A stretch of DNA of 64,000 nt from JACJWR01 sp963842975 (GTDB taxonomy: Bacteria > Actinomycetota > Actinomycetes > S36-B12 > UBA10799). The notes under the pieces are model-generated. The model did no database searches. It worked only from the letters and a program-made list of their open reading frames with translations, and had not been told where the DNA came from. The translations under genes and the position numbers were made by a program. Below, in pieces: positions 6,775-15,423 of the stretch; positions within the stretch are counted from its first letter, which is position 1; every line of letters begins with the position of its first letter. The DNA is taken from positions 1 through 64,000 of the forward strand of contig CAWJIH010000001.1 of NCBI GenBank assembly GCA_963842975.1. The letters run 5' to 3'.

Positions 6775-7755
6775 CTAGCGCTGGTTCCAGCCGTGGTCCG
6801 GGTAGCCCATTGGAATCGCCGACACGTCGTCGAGCGCGGTGCGGATCTCCGCGGGCAAGTCCACCTGCTCGCTCTGAACGGCCAGCGTCGCGTGCGCGGG
6901 TGTCCGCACCCCCACGATCGGCGCGGTCACACCCGGTTGGTCCCGCACCCACGCCAGCGCCACCTCCACCGGAGTCACCTCAAGGCCGGAGGCCGCAGTG
7001 ACCACGGCATCAACGATGCTGCGCGCGCGATCCGAGAAGTACGGCTGCACAAACTGGGCGAACGACTGACTGGCCCCTCGGCTGTCGTTCGGCGTGCCAT
7101 TGCGGTACTTACCGGTCAGCACCCCGCGTCCCAGCGGCGACCAGCACAGCAAACCGGCCCCCAAATACTGGGCGGCTGGAACAACTTCCCGCTCAATACC
7201 CCGGTTGAGCAGCGAATACTCCACTTGATTGCTGGCCAGCACCAGCCGTCCGGGCGCAGCCTGCTGCCAGGTGGCCGCCGACGCCAACTGCCAACCGCAG
7301 TAGTTGGACACTCCCACGTACCGCACCATTCCGGCCCGTACCGCCTGATCGACCGCCGAGAGGGTCTCCTCCAGCGGCGTCCATGGGTCCCAGGCGTGCA
7401 GTTGCCAAAGATCCACATAGTCCGTGCGCAGGCGGCGCAGCGAGGCCTCCAACGAGGCGAGCAGATGCCCGCGGGAGGCGTCGAATCGGCGCTCGGTGCC
7501 GGGACGTGAGACCGCCTTGGTGGCGAGCACCACCTGGTCCCGAATCTCCAGCTCCCCGAGCAGCCGGCCAACTAGGCGTTCGGATTCACCTTCGGCGTAC
7601 ACGTCTGCGGTGTCCACCAAGGTGCCGCCGGCCTCGACGAAGGTCGTCAGGATCTCCCTGGCGTCGTATTCGTCAGTGTCGCGGCCCCAAGTCATGGTGC
7701 CGATCCCGAGTCGGCTGACTCGAAGTCCCGTATTCCCCAAGGCACGTTGTTCCAC
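6775..7755 (-). CDS. Aldo/keto reductase
   Basis: The ~326-aa protein is an NADPH-dependent aldo/keto reductase with a TIM-barrel. LGNTGLRVSRLGIGTMTWG leads in. The catalytic residues are the Asp and Tyr of VDTADVY, the Lys of VLATKAV and the His of LWQLHAW. Cofactor-side segments include VGVSNYCGWQLA, WSPLGRGVLTGKY and APIVGVRTPAH. The GTG at 7755 (VEQRALGNTG) matches the usual family start, although the frame is open to 7830. It is divergent from the luciferase-like gene. A remnant of a second copy lies at 2950-3035. The substrate is unknown. Confidence 0.9.
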   Translation of the reverse strand: MEQRALGNTGLRVSRLGIGTMTWGRDTDEYDAREILTTFVEAGGTLVDTADVYAEGESERLVGRLLGELEIRDQVVLATKAVSRPGTERRFDASRGHLLASLEASLRRLRTDYVDLWQLHAWDPWTPLEETLSAVDQAVRAGMVRYVGVSNYCGWQLASAATWQQAAPGRLVLASNQVEYSLLNRGIEREVVPAAQYLGAGLLCWSPLGRGVLTGKYRNGTPNDSRGASQSFAQFVQPYFSDRARSIVDAVVTAASGLEVTPVEVALAWVRDQPGVTAPIVGVRTPAHATLAVQSEQVDLPAEIRTALDDVSAIPMGYPDHGWNQR

Positions 7756-7828
7756 GTGACGCAATCTACTCGCATCCTCGGTGAGTCGTCGCCTAGACGT
7801 GGCAGCAGCCCGCGTAGGCTCCCGAATC

Positions 7829-8875
7829 ATGGAACTGGGTCTGAACCTTGGCTACTGGGGTATGGGCAACGACGCCGAGAGTCTCGAATTGGCTCGGGAA
7901 GCCGACCGGCTCGGATACAGCGTCGCGTGGGCAGCGGAAGCCTACGGATCCGACGCGGTGACGGTGCTCACTTGGGTGGCCGCGCAGACCACCAAAATCG
8001 ACGTCGGCAGCGCGGTGATGCAGATCCCGGGTCGCACACCCGCCAACACAGCCATGACCGCCGCCACCTTGGACACCCTGTCTGGTGGCCGATTCCGGTT
8101 GGGCCTCGGGGTTTCCGGCCCGCAGGTCTCCGAGGGCTGGCACGGAGTGCGATTCGACAAGCCGCTGGCCCGCACCCGGGAATACATCGGCATCGTCAAC
8201 AAAGCCCTTGCCCGCGAGCGCCTGTCCTACGACGGCGACTTCTTCACGCTGCCGCTACCGAACGGCCCGGGCAAGGCGCTGACCCTCACGGTGCACCCGG
8301 TACGCGAGCACATCCCCACCTACCTTGCCGCCATCGGTCCGAAGAACCTGGAACTGGCCGGGGAGTTGTTCGACGGCTGGCTGGCCATCTTCTACTCCCC
8401 GGAGTTCGCCAGCGAACTTCTGACCAGCATTCGCGCCGGCCGCGAGAAGGTCGGAAAGACGCTGGACGGCTTCGACGTCGTCCCCACGGTGCCGGTGGTG
8501 ATCGGCGACGACGTCAACGCCTGCGCGGACCCGCTGCGCGCCTATGCGGCCCTCTACGTGGGCGGCATGGGAAGCCGGGACCGCAACTTCTACAACCAGC
8601 TTGCGACCCGGATGGGTTACGAGGAAGCAGCCGCCGAGGTGCAGGACAAGTACCTCGCCAAGGACATCGCCGGCGCGATGGCCGCGGTGCCCTTCGACTT
8701 CATCGACCGCACCAGCTTGGTGGGCCCCCGCGAGCGCATCGCTGAACGGCTGCACGCCTATGCCGACGCGGGCGTGACCACCCTGACCGTGGCCACCTAC
8801 GCACCGACCCTCGCGGAGCGGATCGCGACGGTGCGCACGATGGTGGAAATCGTCGACGAGGCGGGTCTGGCGTGA
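7829..8875 (+). CDS. LLM class F420-dependent oxidoreductase
   Basis: The ~348-aa protein is a luciferase-like monooxygenase-fold enzyme of the F420-dependent group. It has LGLNLGYWG at the start, EADRLGYSVAWAAEAYGSD, GSAVMQIPGRTPANTAMTAA, LDTLSGGRFRLGLGVSGPQV, and HPVREHIPTYLAAIGPKNLE. A start at ATG 7829 (MELGLNLG) matches the family. The stop overlaps the uppP GTG (GTGA), so the two are co-transcribed. Related actinobacterial proteins reduce diverse substrates with F420H2. The substrate here is not known, and an FMN-dependent reaction remains possible. Confidence 0.88.
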   Translation: MELGLNLGYWGMGNDAESLELAREADRLGYSVAWAAEAYGSDAVTVLTWVAAQTTKIDVGSAVMQIPGRTPANTAMTAATLDTLSGGRFRLGLGVSGPQVSEGWHGVRFDKPLARTREYIGIVNKALARERLSYDGDFFTLPLPNGPGKALTLTVHPVREHIPTYLAAIGPKNLELAGELFDGWLAIFYSPEFASELLTSIRAGREKVGKTLDGFDVVPTVPVVIGDDVNACADPLRAYAALYVGGMGSRDRNFYNQLATRMGYEEAAAEVQDKYLAKDIAGAMAAVPFDFIDRTSLVGPRERIAERLHAYADAGVTTLTVATYAPTLAERIATVRTMVEIVDEAGLA

Positions 8876-9690
8876 GTTGGTTCGAGGCGATCGTCCTTGG
8901 CATCATCCAGGGGCTCACGGAGTTCCTGCCGATCTCGTCTAGCGGGCACCTGCTGATCCTGTCCCAGCTGTTTGGTTGGGATGATCCGGGCGCCGCCTTC
9001 ACCGCGGTCAGCCAAATCGGCACCGAAACCGCAGTGCTCATCTACTTCCGGCACGACATCGTACGGATCATCTCCACCTGGGTGAAGTCGCTGTACACCC
9101 CGGCACTCCGTGGCAACATCGATGCCCGGATGGGCTGGTACGTGATCGTCGGCACCATCCCGATCGGCTTCTTCGGCTACTTCTTCTCCGACCAGATCGA
9201 AAACGCCGCCCGCAACCTATGGCTGGTGGCCACGGTGCTGATCGTGTTCGGCATCATCCTGGGCATCGCCGACCGCTACGGGAAGAAGACCCGCGACCTG
9301 GAGACGCTGTCGATGCGCAGCGGTTTGATGTTCGGTTTCGGCCAGGCCTTGGCGTTGATTCCGGGCGTATCCCGATCCGGGGCCACCATCACCACGGGGC
9401 TGTTCATGGGCTTCAACCGGGAAGCAGCCACCCGGTATGCGTTCCTGCTGGCGATCCCGGCGGTGCTCGCCTCCGGGCTCTACCAGGCCACCAAGATCGG
9501 TGAGGAAGCCAACGTCCCCTGGGGCCAAACGATCGTGGCGACGATCATCGCCTTCATCGTCGGCTACCTGGTGATCGCCTGGCTGATCCGCTACGTCGCC
9601 ACCAACTCGTACATGCCGTTCGTGATCTACCGGGTTGCGGTGGGTTCGCTGGTGCTCGGGCTGCTGTCCGCGGGCGTGCTCACCACCTGA
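8872..9690 (+). CDS. uppP: Undecaprenyl-diphosphatase
   Basis: The 272-aa integral membrane protein of the BacA/UppP family removes a phosphate from undecaprenyl diphosphate, recycling the lipid carrier for peptidoglycan and other envelope polymers. Motif 1 is QGLTEFLPISSSGHL near residues 14-28, with the family's (E/Q)X3E pattern, and motif 2 is PGVSRSGAT near 165. Around seven or eight hydrophobic segments are visible. The GTG start overlaps the preceding stop. The same gene lies at this place in mycobacteria by my recollection. The call is secure. Confidence 0.96.
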   Translation: MSWFEAIVLGIIQGLTEFLPISSSGHLLILSQLFGWDDPGAAFTAVSQIGTETAVLIYFRHDIVRIISTWVKSLYTPALRGNIDARMGWYVIVGTIPIGFFGYFFSDQIENAARNLWLVATVLIVFGIILGIADRYGKKTRDLETLSMRSGLMFGFGQALALIPGVSRSGATITTGLFMGFNREAATRYAFLLAIPAVLASGLYQATKIGEEANVPWGQTIVATIIAFIVGYLVIAWLIRYVATNSYMPFVIYRVAVGSLVLGLLSAGVLTT

Positions 9691-9705
9691 GCCGCAAGCT
9701 GCGGC
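9691..9705. terminator. Hairpin between convergent uppP and corA
   Basis: GCCGCA-AGC-TGCGGC is a perfect 6-bp stem directly after the uppP stop. There is no U-tract. A bidirectional terminator is possible because corA ends on the other side at 9761. Confidence 0.35.
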
Positions 9706-9760
9706 ACCGCGGGCGGCGGGTGATCCGCAGGCCGGGTGCAGGCAGGCCGCAACCCCCAAG

Positions 9761-10774
9761 TCACAACCAGCCGGAGCGCTTGAACGCCCGATACAGCGAG
9801 AAACACACGATCCCGATGAACGCCAACACCAACGGATAGCTGTACTCCCACTGCAACTCGGGCATGTTCTCGAAGTTCATCCCGTAGACCCCAGCGGTCA
9901 TGGTGGGCACCGCGGCGATCGCCACCCACGCCGAGATCTTCCGCATGTCGGCGTTCTGCTGCAGATCCTGGCGCGCGGTGGCGGCCATCAGCAGCGCCAT
10001 CAGCAGGTTGTCGTTGGTCTCGGTGGACTCCCGCACCCGCATCAAATGATCGCTGATGTCGGCGAACAACGGCTCGAAGGTCGAGGTCAGTTCCGCCGGG
10101 CACACCTCGATTAGATCCGCGGCCACGCGAACCAAAGGCACTGCTGCCCGGCGCAGTTCGAGGTTCTCGCGTTTGAGTCGATACACCGCTTCTGGACTCG
10201 ACGGCTGTGGGGAGAAAATGTTCTCCTCAAGATGCTCAATGTCGTAGTTGATCTCGTCGGCCACGCTCAGGTACTGGTCCACGATGTGGTCAACAATGGC
10301 GTGCAGCACAGCGGGCGGGCCATATCGCATGGACTCGGCGCGGGCTTCCAGGTCGTTGCGCACATCATCGAGGTCGCCCAGCGGGCCGAGTCGGATGGTG
10401 ATGATGAAGTTGGGTCCGATGAACACCGACAGTTGCCCGGTCTCCACATCGGAGGTGCTCTCGACGTAGGTGAGGATCTTCAGCACCAAGAAGGTGTAGT
10501 CCTCGCGTTCGTCGAGTTTGGTCGGATGATGCGGATTCATGGCGTCATCGAGGTACAGCGGATCCAGCCGGAAAACCTTGCCGATCAGGTCCAGCTCCAC
10601 CTTGGTCGGGTGGGACAACCCGAGCCAGGCGAAGGCTTCCGGATCCGATCGAGCGCCCGCCGCCAGTTCCGCGACATGCTCGGCGAGCCCAGGCGTGCCG
10701 GGCAGTTCGCCACGGAAGAAGGAGGCATCACTGCAGCGCACACCGCCCTGATACAGACCAAGACCGCGGATCAC
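9761..10774 (-). CDS. corA: CorA-like magnesium/divalent cation channel
   Basis: The ~337-aa protein has a cytoplasmic N-terminal domain (HVAELAAGARSDPEAFAWLG, HHPTKLDEREDYTFLVLKI), long helices (YDIEHLEENIF, VYRLKRENLELRRAAVPL), and two C-terminal membrane helices with the signature YGMNF between them. The C-terminus ends KRSGWL with positive charges. CorA forms pentameric Mg2+ channels. The frame is open much further upstream, but homology begins at about the GTG at 10774 (VIRGLGLYQGG); the exact start is uncertain. It is divergent from the phosphatase gene at 10823. Confidence 0.9.
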   Translation of the reverse strand: MIRGLGLYQGGVRCSDASFFRGELPGTPGLAEHVAELAAGARSDPEAFAWLGLSHPTKVELDLIGKVFRLDPLYLDDAMNPHHPTKLDEREDYTFLVLKILTYVESTSDVETGQLSVFIGPNFIITIRLGPLGDLDDVRNDLEARAESMRYGPPAVLHAIVDHIVDQYLSVADEINYDIEHLEENIFSPQPSSPEAVYRLKRENLELRRAAVPLVRVAADLIEVCPAELTSTFEPLFADISDHLMRVRESTETNDNLLMALLMAATARQDLQQNADMRKISAWVAIAAVPTMTAGVYGMNFENMPELQWEYSYPLVLAFIGIVCFSLYRAFKRSGWL

Positions 10775-10822
10775 GAATCGTAGTAAACACCGAACACAGC
10801 CGCTCCCGCATAGGGTTGGCCC

Positions 10823-11488
10823 ATGACGCGGGCAATTCTTGTGCGACACGGGCAGACGACAGCCAACGCTTCCGGGGTACTCGCCGGACGCACCGAGGTT
10901 GACCTCAACGACGTTGGCCGTCGTGATGCCACGCTCCTCGGGAAAGCACTGGCCGCGATCCCGCTGGAACGCGCGATCTCCAGCCCGATGCTCCGCACCA
11001 GACACACCACCGAACTCCTCCTCGAGGCCCGTTCCGCGGCGGTTGAGCTCACGGTGGACGACGGCCTGGCCGAAGTGGAGTACGGCGAATGGACCGGCCA
11101 AGCGCTGGCCGAACTGGCGAAGGAGGATCTGTGGCGCACCGTGCAGGCGCACCCCGCTTCGGTGACTTTTCCCGGCGGCGAGTCGATGGCTGCGATGTCC
11201 GCCCGGGCCGTGGCGACCGTGCGCGGCTGGTGTGAACGGTCCGATGACTCGGCGAATCTGCTGTTCGTCTCGCACGGTGACGTGCTCAAAGCGATTCTGG
11301 CCGATGCGCTCGGGATGCACTTGGATGCATTTCAGCGCATTGTGGTGCACCCAACGTCCATCTCAGTGGTCAACTATGTCCATGGCCGCCCGTTCGTCGA
11401 ACGAATCAACGACTGCAACGGCGACTTCGGCGATCTGATACCGCCAGCACCGACCGACGCTGTGCCCGGCGGATCGAAAGGTAGGTAG
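10823..11488 (+). CDS. MSMEG_4193-type histidine phosphatase
   Basis: The 221-aa protein of the phosphoglycerate mutase-like histidine phosphatase family has the phospho-accepting His in ILVRHGQTTAN (residues 5-15), Arg in SSPMLRTRHT, Glu in AEVEYGEW and the second His in LFVSHGDV. It matches the actinobacterial MSMEG_4193 type, found as a block with DUF3090 and SCO1664-like genes, as here. Spacing to the next gene is 10 nt. The substrate is unknown. The block's constant link to mshC hints at a shared but unproven role. Confidence 0.88.
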   Translation: MTRAILVRHGQTTANASGVLAGRTEVDLNDVGRRDATLLGKALAAIPLERAISSPMLRTRHTTELLLEARSAAVELTVDDGLAEVEYGEWTGQALAELAKEDLWRTVQAHPASVTFPGGESMAAMSARAVATVRGWCERSDDSANLLFVSHGDVLKAILADALGMHLDAFQRIVVHPTSISVVNYVHGRPFVERINDCNGDFGDLIPPAPTDAVPGGSKGR

Positions 11489-11498
11489 AGTCTCAAAC

Positions 11499-12044
11499 GT
11501 GCCCAGAAACGTGACCGACCACGGAACCCCGGACCGCTTTGTGTCCGGCACCATCGGCATGCCCGGTGAGCGCACGTTCTACCTGCAGTCCCGACTTGGC
11601 GTGGACGTGGTGACCGTCGTGCTCGAAAAGCAGCAGGTGTCGCTGCTGAGCGAGAAGCTGATCGAGTTGCTCGACGAAGTGGGTCGCAGCGACGAGGAGG
11701 TAGTCAGCGCACAGCCAGCACCCGAGGATCTGGAACCGTTGGAAGTGCCGGTGACGGAGGCGTTTCGGGTGGGAGCCTTCGGCATCGGCTGGGACACCGG
11801 CTCTCGGCGAGTGGTGATCGAAATCCACGCTGCAGGCAGTGACGAGGAAGTGCCGGACATCGGCGATGACGCGGCTGAAGGGCCGGATTGCCTGCGGGTG
11901 TGGTTGTCGCCGGCCCAGGTGCGTGGATTCGCCCAACGCTCGTCTGCCCTGGTTGCGGCCGGGCGCCCGCCGTGCCCGTTCTGCCATTTGCCACTTGATC
12001 CGGGCGGTCACATCTGCCCGCGCGCGAACGGCTACCGACGCTGA
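11499..12044 (+). CDS. DUF3090 family protein
   Basis: The 181-aa soluble protein has the DUF3090 signature: PDRFVSGTIGMPGERTFYLQ near the start, DVVTVVLEKQQVSLLSEKL, RVGAFGIGWDT, and a C-terminal zinc-ribbon-like CPFCHLPLDPGGHICPRANG. The GTG at 11499 fits the family start. It lies between the phosphatase and the SCO1664-like gene, with a 2-nt gap to the latter. The function is unknown; the four-Cys/His end suggests metal binding. Confidence 0.9.
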   Translation: MPRNVTDHGTPDRFVSGTIGMPGERTFYLQSRLGVDVVTVVLEKQQVSLLSEKLIELLDEVGRSDEEVVSAQPAPEDLEPLEVPVTEAFRVGAFGIGWDTGSRRVVIEIHAAGSDEEVPDIGDDAAEGPDCLRVWLSPAQVRGFAQRSSALVAAGRPPCPFCHLPLDPGGHICPRANGYRR

Positions 12045-12046
12045 GC

Positions 12047-12856
12047 GTGCTCGACGATCTCGCTACCGCCGAGGTGGAGGTGGTGGGTCGGGTGCCCGGA
12101 GCCAGCAACGCGGTCTTCGCCGCCCGACTGCGCGCCGAGTCACCAGGCGCCGACCCGCTACCCGACGATCCGAGCGGCAGCCGACCACACGGCATCGACT
12201 GCGTCTACAAGCCAGCCGCTGGCGAACGTCCGCTGTGGGACTTTCCCGGGGCAATCCTGGCCAAGCACGAAGTAGCGGCGTTCCAGGTCTCCGAACTCCT
12301 CGGGTGGGACGTGGTGCCGCCCACGGTATGGCGCGAGGACCTCCCTGCCGGGCCTGGGATCGTGCAGCAGTGGCTGGCTGCGGACATCACCACCGATGTG
12401 GCCGTGTTCGCCCCGGAGAAACTGCGTCCAGGCTGGCTGGCGGTGCTGCAAGGGGAGGACGAACACGGAAACGAGGTGGTCCTGGCCCATCGGGATCATC
12501 CACGGCTGGCCCAGATCGCCCTCTTCGACGTGGTGATCAACAACGCGGATCGCAAAGCCGGGCATTTACTCGGCTCCGGTGGTGACATCCGTGGCATCGA
12601 CCACGGCGTCGCGTTCCACTCCGAGTGGAAAGTGCGCACCGTGCTGTGGGGATTCGCCGGATCCGCGATACCTACGGACCTGTTGGCGCCGCTGACGGAT
12701 CTGCACCGGGCATTGGCCGGCGACGAGATCGAGTTGGCCGGCGTGGGCACCGATGCGCGCCAAGCGATGCGCACCCGCATCCACGACCTGCTCGACACGG
12801 CCACGTTCCCCACCCCACGGCCTGGGTGGCCCGTGGTGCCATGGCCGCTGTGGTAG
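12047..12856 (+). CDS. SCO1664 family protein (PI3/PI4-kinase-like fold)
   Basis: The 269-aa protein matches the actinobacterial SCO1664 family. It has VYKPAAGERPLWDFPGA with a candidate nucleotide-contacting Lys, KHEVAAFQVSELLGWDVVPPT, DVVINNADRKAGHLL resembling the kinase catalytic loop HxxDxxxxN in altered form, and GIDHGVAFH resembling the metal-binding DxG. The family is distantly related to phosphatidylinositol kinases; activity is not established. It is translated from GTG and followed 17 nt later by mshC. Confidence 0.85.
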   Translation: MLDDLATAEVEVVGRVPGASNAVFAARLRAESPGADPLPDDPSGSRPHGIDCVYKPAAGERPLWDFPGAILAKHEVAAFQVSELLGWDVVPPTVWREDLPAGPGIVQQWLAADITTDVAVFAPEKLRPGWLAVLQGEDEHGNEVVLAHRDHPRLAQIALFDVVINNADRKAGHLLGSGGDIRGIDHGVAFHSEWKVRTVLWGFAGSAIPTDLLAPLTDLHRALAGDEIELAGVGTDARQAMRTRIHDLLDTATFPTPRPGWPVVPWPLW

Positions 12857-12873
12857 CCACTAACCTGACTCAG

Positions 12874-14097
12874 GTGCGCACCTGGCCATCGCCTTCCATT
12901 CCCACCCTGCCCGGCGTCGGCGCGGGGCTGAGCCTGTTCGACACCGCCACTGGGGTCGTTCGGTCCACCAGCCCAGGCGATCCCGCGACGCTGTACGTCT
13001 GCGGAATCACCCCATACGACTCCACCCACCTCGGCCATGCCGCAACCTACATCGCATTCGACCTGGTGCAACGGGTCTGGATCGACGCCGGCTACCAGGT
13101 GACCTACGTGCAGAACATCACCGATGTCGACGACCCCCTGCTCGAACGCGCCGCTGCCACCGGCGAGCATTGGGAGGATCTCGCACAGCGCGAAATTTCC
13201 CGATTCGTCGATGACATGGCCGAGCTACGCCTGCGCGCCCCGGACGAGTGGGTCGGCGTCGTCGAATCGATACCGCATGTGGTGGGCGCGGTGGAGAAGC
13301 TGCAGCAGGCCGGTGCCGTCTACGAACTCGACGGCGATCTCTACTTCGATGTGACGTCCGATCCGCGCTTCGGTGCGGTGGCCAACCTTGACGAGGCCAC
13401 CATGGTGGCGCTGTCGGCCGAGCGCGGTGGTGATCCGGACCGGCCCGGCAAGCGGCACCCGCTGGACGCGGTGCTGTGGCGGGCCGCGCGCGAGGGCGAA
13501 CCCCACTGGCCCAGTCCGTTCGGGCCAGGCCGGCCAGGGTGGCATGTGGAGTGCGTGGCGATCGCGATCGACGACCTCGGAATGTCCTTCGACGTCCAAG
13601 GCGGCGGCCGTGACCTGGTGTTTCCGCACCACGAAATCGGAGCCTCGCAAGGTCAGGTGATGACCGGTGCCTGGCCCTACGCCCGGCTCTATGCCCACGC
13701 TGGAATGGTCGGCTACCAGGGCGAGAAGATGAGCAAATCCCGCGGCAACCTGGTGTTCGTCTCGGACCTCCGCGCCGCACATGATCCGATGGCGATCCGC
13801 TTGGCGATCCTGGGCCACCACTACCGGGAAGACTGGGAGTGGCACGACGACGAAATCGCGGCCGCCGAAGGCCGACTGGCGGCGTGGCGGGCAGCCGTGT
13901 CCTGGCCTACCGGTCCACCGGCCGAACCCGTCCTCACGGAAGTGCGCCGGCGGCTGTCGGACGATCTCGACGCTCCGGGAGCGCTGGAGGTGATTGACCG
14001 GTGGGCCACCGAGCAGCGGCTGCGCGGCGGCGACGATCCGGGCGCACCGGGAATTGTGAGCAGGCTCTCCGATGCGCTGTTGGGAGTGGCGCTGTAG
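12874..14097 (+). CDS. mshC: Cysteine:GlcN-Ins ligase (mycothiol biosynthesis)
   Basis: The ~407-aa protein is a CysRS-like enzyme that joins cysteine to GlcN-inositol using ATP in mycothiol synthesis. The N-terminal SIPTLPGVG and LYVCGITPYDSTHLGHA hold the HIGH-like motif and zinc Cys; FPHHEIGASQG follows, and EKMSKSRGN is the KMSKS loop. The family lacks the tRNA-binding domain of CysRS, which fits the length. GTG 12874 is chosen because VRTWPSPSIPTLPG aligns with the known N-terminus; the frame is open further upstream. It shows that the organism makes mycothiol. Confidence 0.95.
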   Translation: MRTWPSPSIPTLPGVGAGLSLFDTATGVVRSTSPGDPATLYVCGITPYDSTHLGHAATYIAFDLVQRVWIDAGYQVTYVQNITDVDDPLLERAAATGEHWEDLAQREISRFVDDMAELRLRAPDEWVGVVESIPHVVGAVEKLQQAGAVYELDGDLYFDVTSDPRFGAVANLDEATMVALSAERGGDPDRPGKRHPLDAVLWRAAREGEPHWPSPFGPGRPGWHVECVAIAIDDLGMSFDVQGGGRDLVFPHHEIGASQGQVMTGAWPYARLYAHAGMVGYQGEKMSKSRGNLVFVSDLRAAHDPMAIRLAILGHHYREDWEWHDDEIAAAEGRLAAWRAAVSWPTGPPAEPVLTEVRRRLSDDLDAPGALEVIDRWATEQRLRGGDDPGAPGIVSRLSDALLGVAL

Positions 14098-14106
14098 CGT
14101 CGTGGC

Positions 14107-15360
14107 ATGACCGATTCCGAACGTGACTTGGACATCGTCGTCTACGGAGCGTCCGGCTTCGTCGGGCGACTCGTTGCCGAATACCTCGCGAAGGCGGCAC
14201 CAGAAGGTGTCCGCGTGGGCCTCGGCGGGCGCTCCAAGGCCAAGCTGGACGAGGTGCGCAGTGCACTCGGCCCGGTGGCTGCCGATTGGCCGGTCATCGT
14301 CGCCGACTCGTCGGATCCGGCGTCGTTGGACGCGCTGGCAAAGTCGACGAAAGTTGTGGCCACCACCGTTGGTCCCTATGCCAAATACGGCCTCCCAGTT
14401 GTGGCCGCTTGCGCTGCCAACGGCACCCACTACGCCGACCTCACCGGCGAGGTGCTGTTCGTGCGGGCGTGCATCGACGAATTTGACGACGCCGCCAAGG
14501 CCACAGGCGCTCGGATCGTCAACTCGTGCGGCTTCGATTCGGTTCCCTCGGACTTGGGCGTCTACGAAACGTTCCGCTATGCCGAAGCCCAAAGCGCGGG
14601 CGGCTTGACCGACACCACCATGGTGCTCACCGGCGGGAAAGGCGGGTTCAGTGGCGGGACCATCGATTCCCTGCGCAACCAAATCGACGTGATCTCAAAG
14701 GACTCCACTGCCCGCGCGGTGGTGGGGGATCCGTTCTCGCTGAGCCCGGATCGGGCACTTGATCCGCCGCGTTCGCGGAAGTCCCCGCACAACGACTCGG
14801 TGCTTCCCACCCGGGATTCGGTGACCGGCATTTGGCAGGGGCCCTTCGTGATGGCGCCTTTCAACACCCGAATTGTGCGGCGTTCCAACGCGCTGGCCGA
14901 CTATGCCTACGGCGACCACTTCAACTACCGCGAGGTGGTCGGATTCGGCACCTCCCCACTCGGCCCGGCCCTCGCCACGGGAATGGCAGCCGGCATGGCC
15001 GGACTGGTCGCAGGGATGGGCTTCGGGCCCACCCGGGCAGTGCTGGATCGCGTGTTACCCGACCCCGGCGAAGGACCCAACCCCGAAGCCAGAGCGAACG
15101 GCTACTTCAGCCTGGACATCTACGCCGGCACCGACTCCGGGACCGTGCTGTGCACCCACGTCGCGGCCAAGGGCGATCCGGGGTACGCCGCAACGTCGGT
15201 GATGATCGGCGAGTCGGCGCTCAGCTTGGCCCTCGACGACGGTGCGTTGCCCGACCGGGCAGGGGTGCTGACCCCCGCCACGGCAATGGGCACGGCACTC
15301 ACCGACCGGCTGCGCGCAGCCGGCTTCACCATCGAGCCGGGCGTGTACCGGACGAAGTAA
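14107..15360 (+). CDS. Saccharopine dehydrogenase-like / trans-acting enoyl reductase family protein
   Basis: The 417-aa protein starts with a Rossmann fold (DIVVYGASGFVGRLVAEYL). GLGGRSKAKLDEV, VVATTVGPYAKYG, CAANGTHYADLTGE and IVNSCGFDSVPSDLG are typical of the Rv2449c/Rv2953 family. Rv2953 is a trans-acting enoyl reductase for mycobacterial phenolic lipids, but most members have no tested role. A hydrophobic Ala/Gly-rich stretch (ATGMAAGMAGLVAGMGFG) may contact membrane or lipid. The last 25 nt are duplicated just after the stop. Confidence 0.85.
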   Translation: MTDSERDLDIVVYGASGFVGRLVAEYLAKAAPEGVRVGLGGRSKAKLDEVRSALGPVAADWPVIVADSSDPASLDALAKSTKVVATTVGPYAKYGLPVVAACAANGTHYADLTGEVLFVRACIDEFDDAAKATGARIVNSCGFDSVPSDLGVYETFRYAEAQSAGGLTDTTMVLTGGKGGFSGGTIDSLRNQIDVISKDSTARAVVGDPFSLSPDRALDPPRSRKSPHNDSVLPTRDSVTGIWQGPFVMAPFNTRIVRRSNALADYAYGDHFNYREVVGFGTSPLGPALATGMAAGMAGLVAGMGFGPTRAVLDRVLPDPGEGPNPEARANGYFSLDIYAGTDSGTVLCTHVAAKGDPGYAATSVMIGESALSLALDDGALPDRAGVLTPATAMGTALTDRLRAAGFTIEPGVYRTK

Positions 15361-15385
15361 GCCGGGCGTGTACCGGACGAAGTAG
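15336..15385 (+). repeat. 25-nt tandem duplication over a stop codon
   Basis: GCCGGGCGTGTACCGGACGA plus AGTA(A/G) occurs at 15336-15360 as the end of the gene and again at 15361-15385 immediately after the stop. A third degraded piece (CCGGACCGAAGTAG) ends at 15420, next to the gnd stop. Confidence 0.95.
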
Positions 15386-15423
15386 GGCGTCGGCTACCCG
15401 CCGAACCCGGACCGAAGTAGGGC

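Noticed and set aside
6359..6952. Open frames in the C/G-rich tract, including 6212-6778
   Set aside because: The products are Arg/Pro/Gly/Ala repeats without domains, and they run through the palindrome and low-complexity DNA.
10775..11350. Upstream extension of the corA frame
   Set aside because: It overlaps the well-supported histidine phosphatase gene on the other strand and shows no CorA homology.
12047..12856. HipA-type toxin kinase
   Set aside because: The order and the DUF3090/mshC neighbours match the SCO1664-like family, and no HipB-like antitoxin is adjacent.
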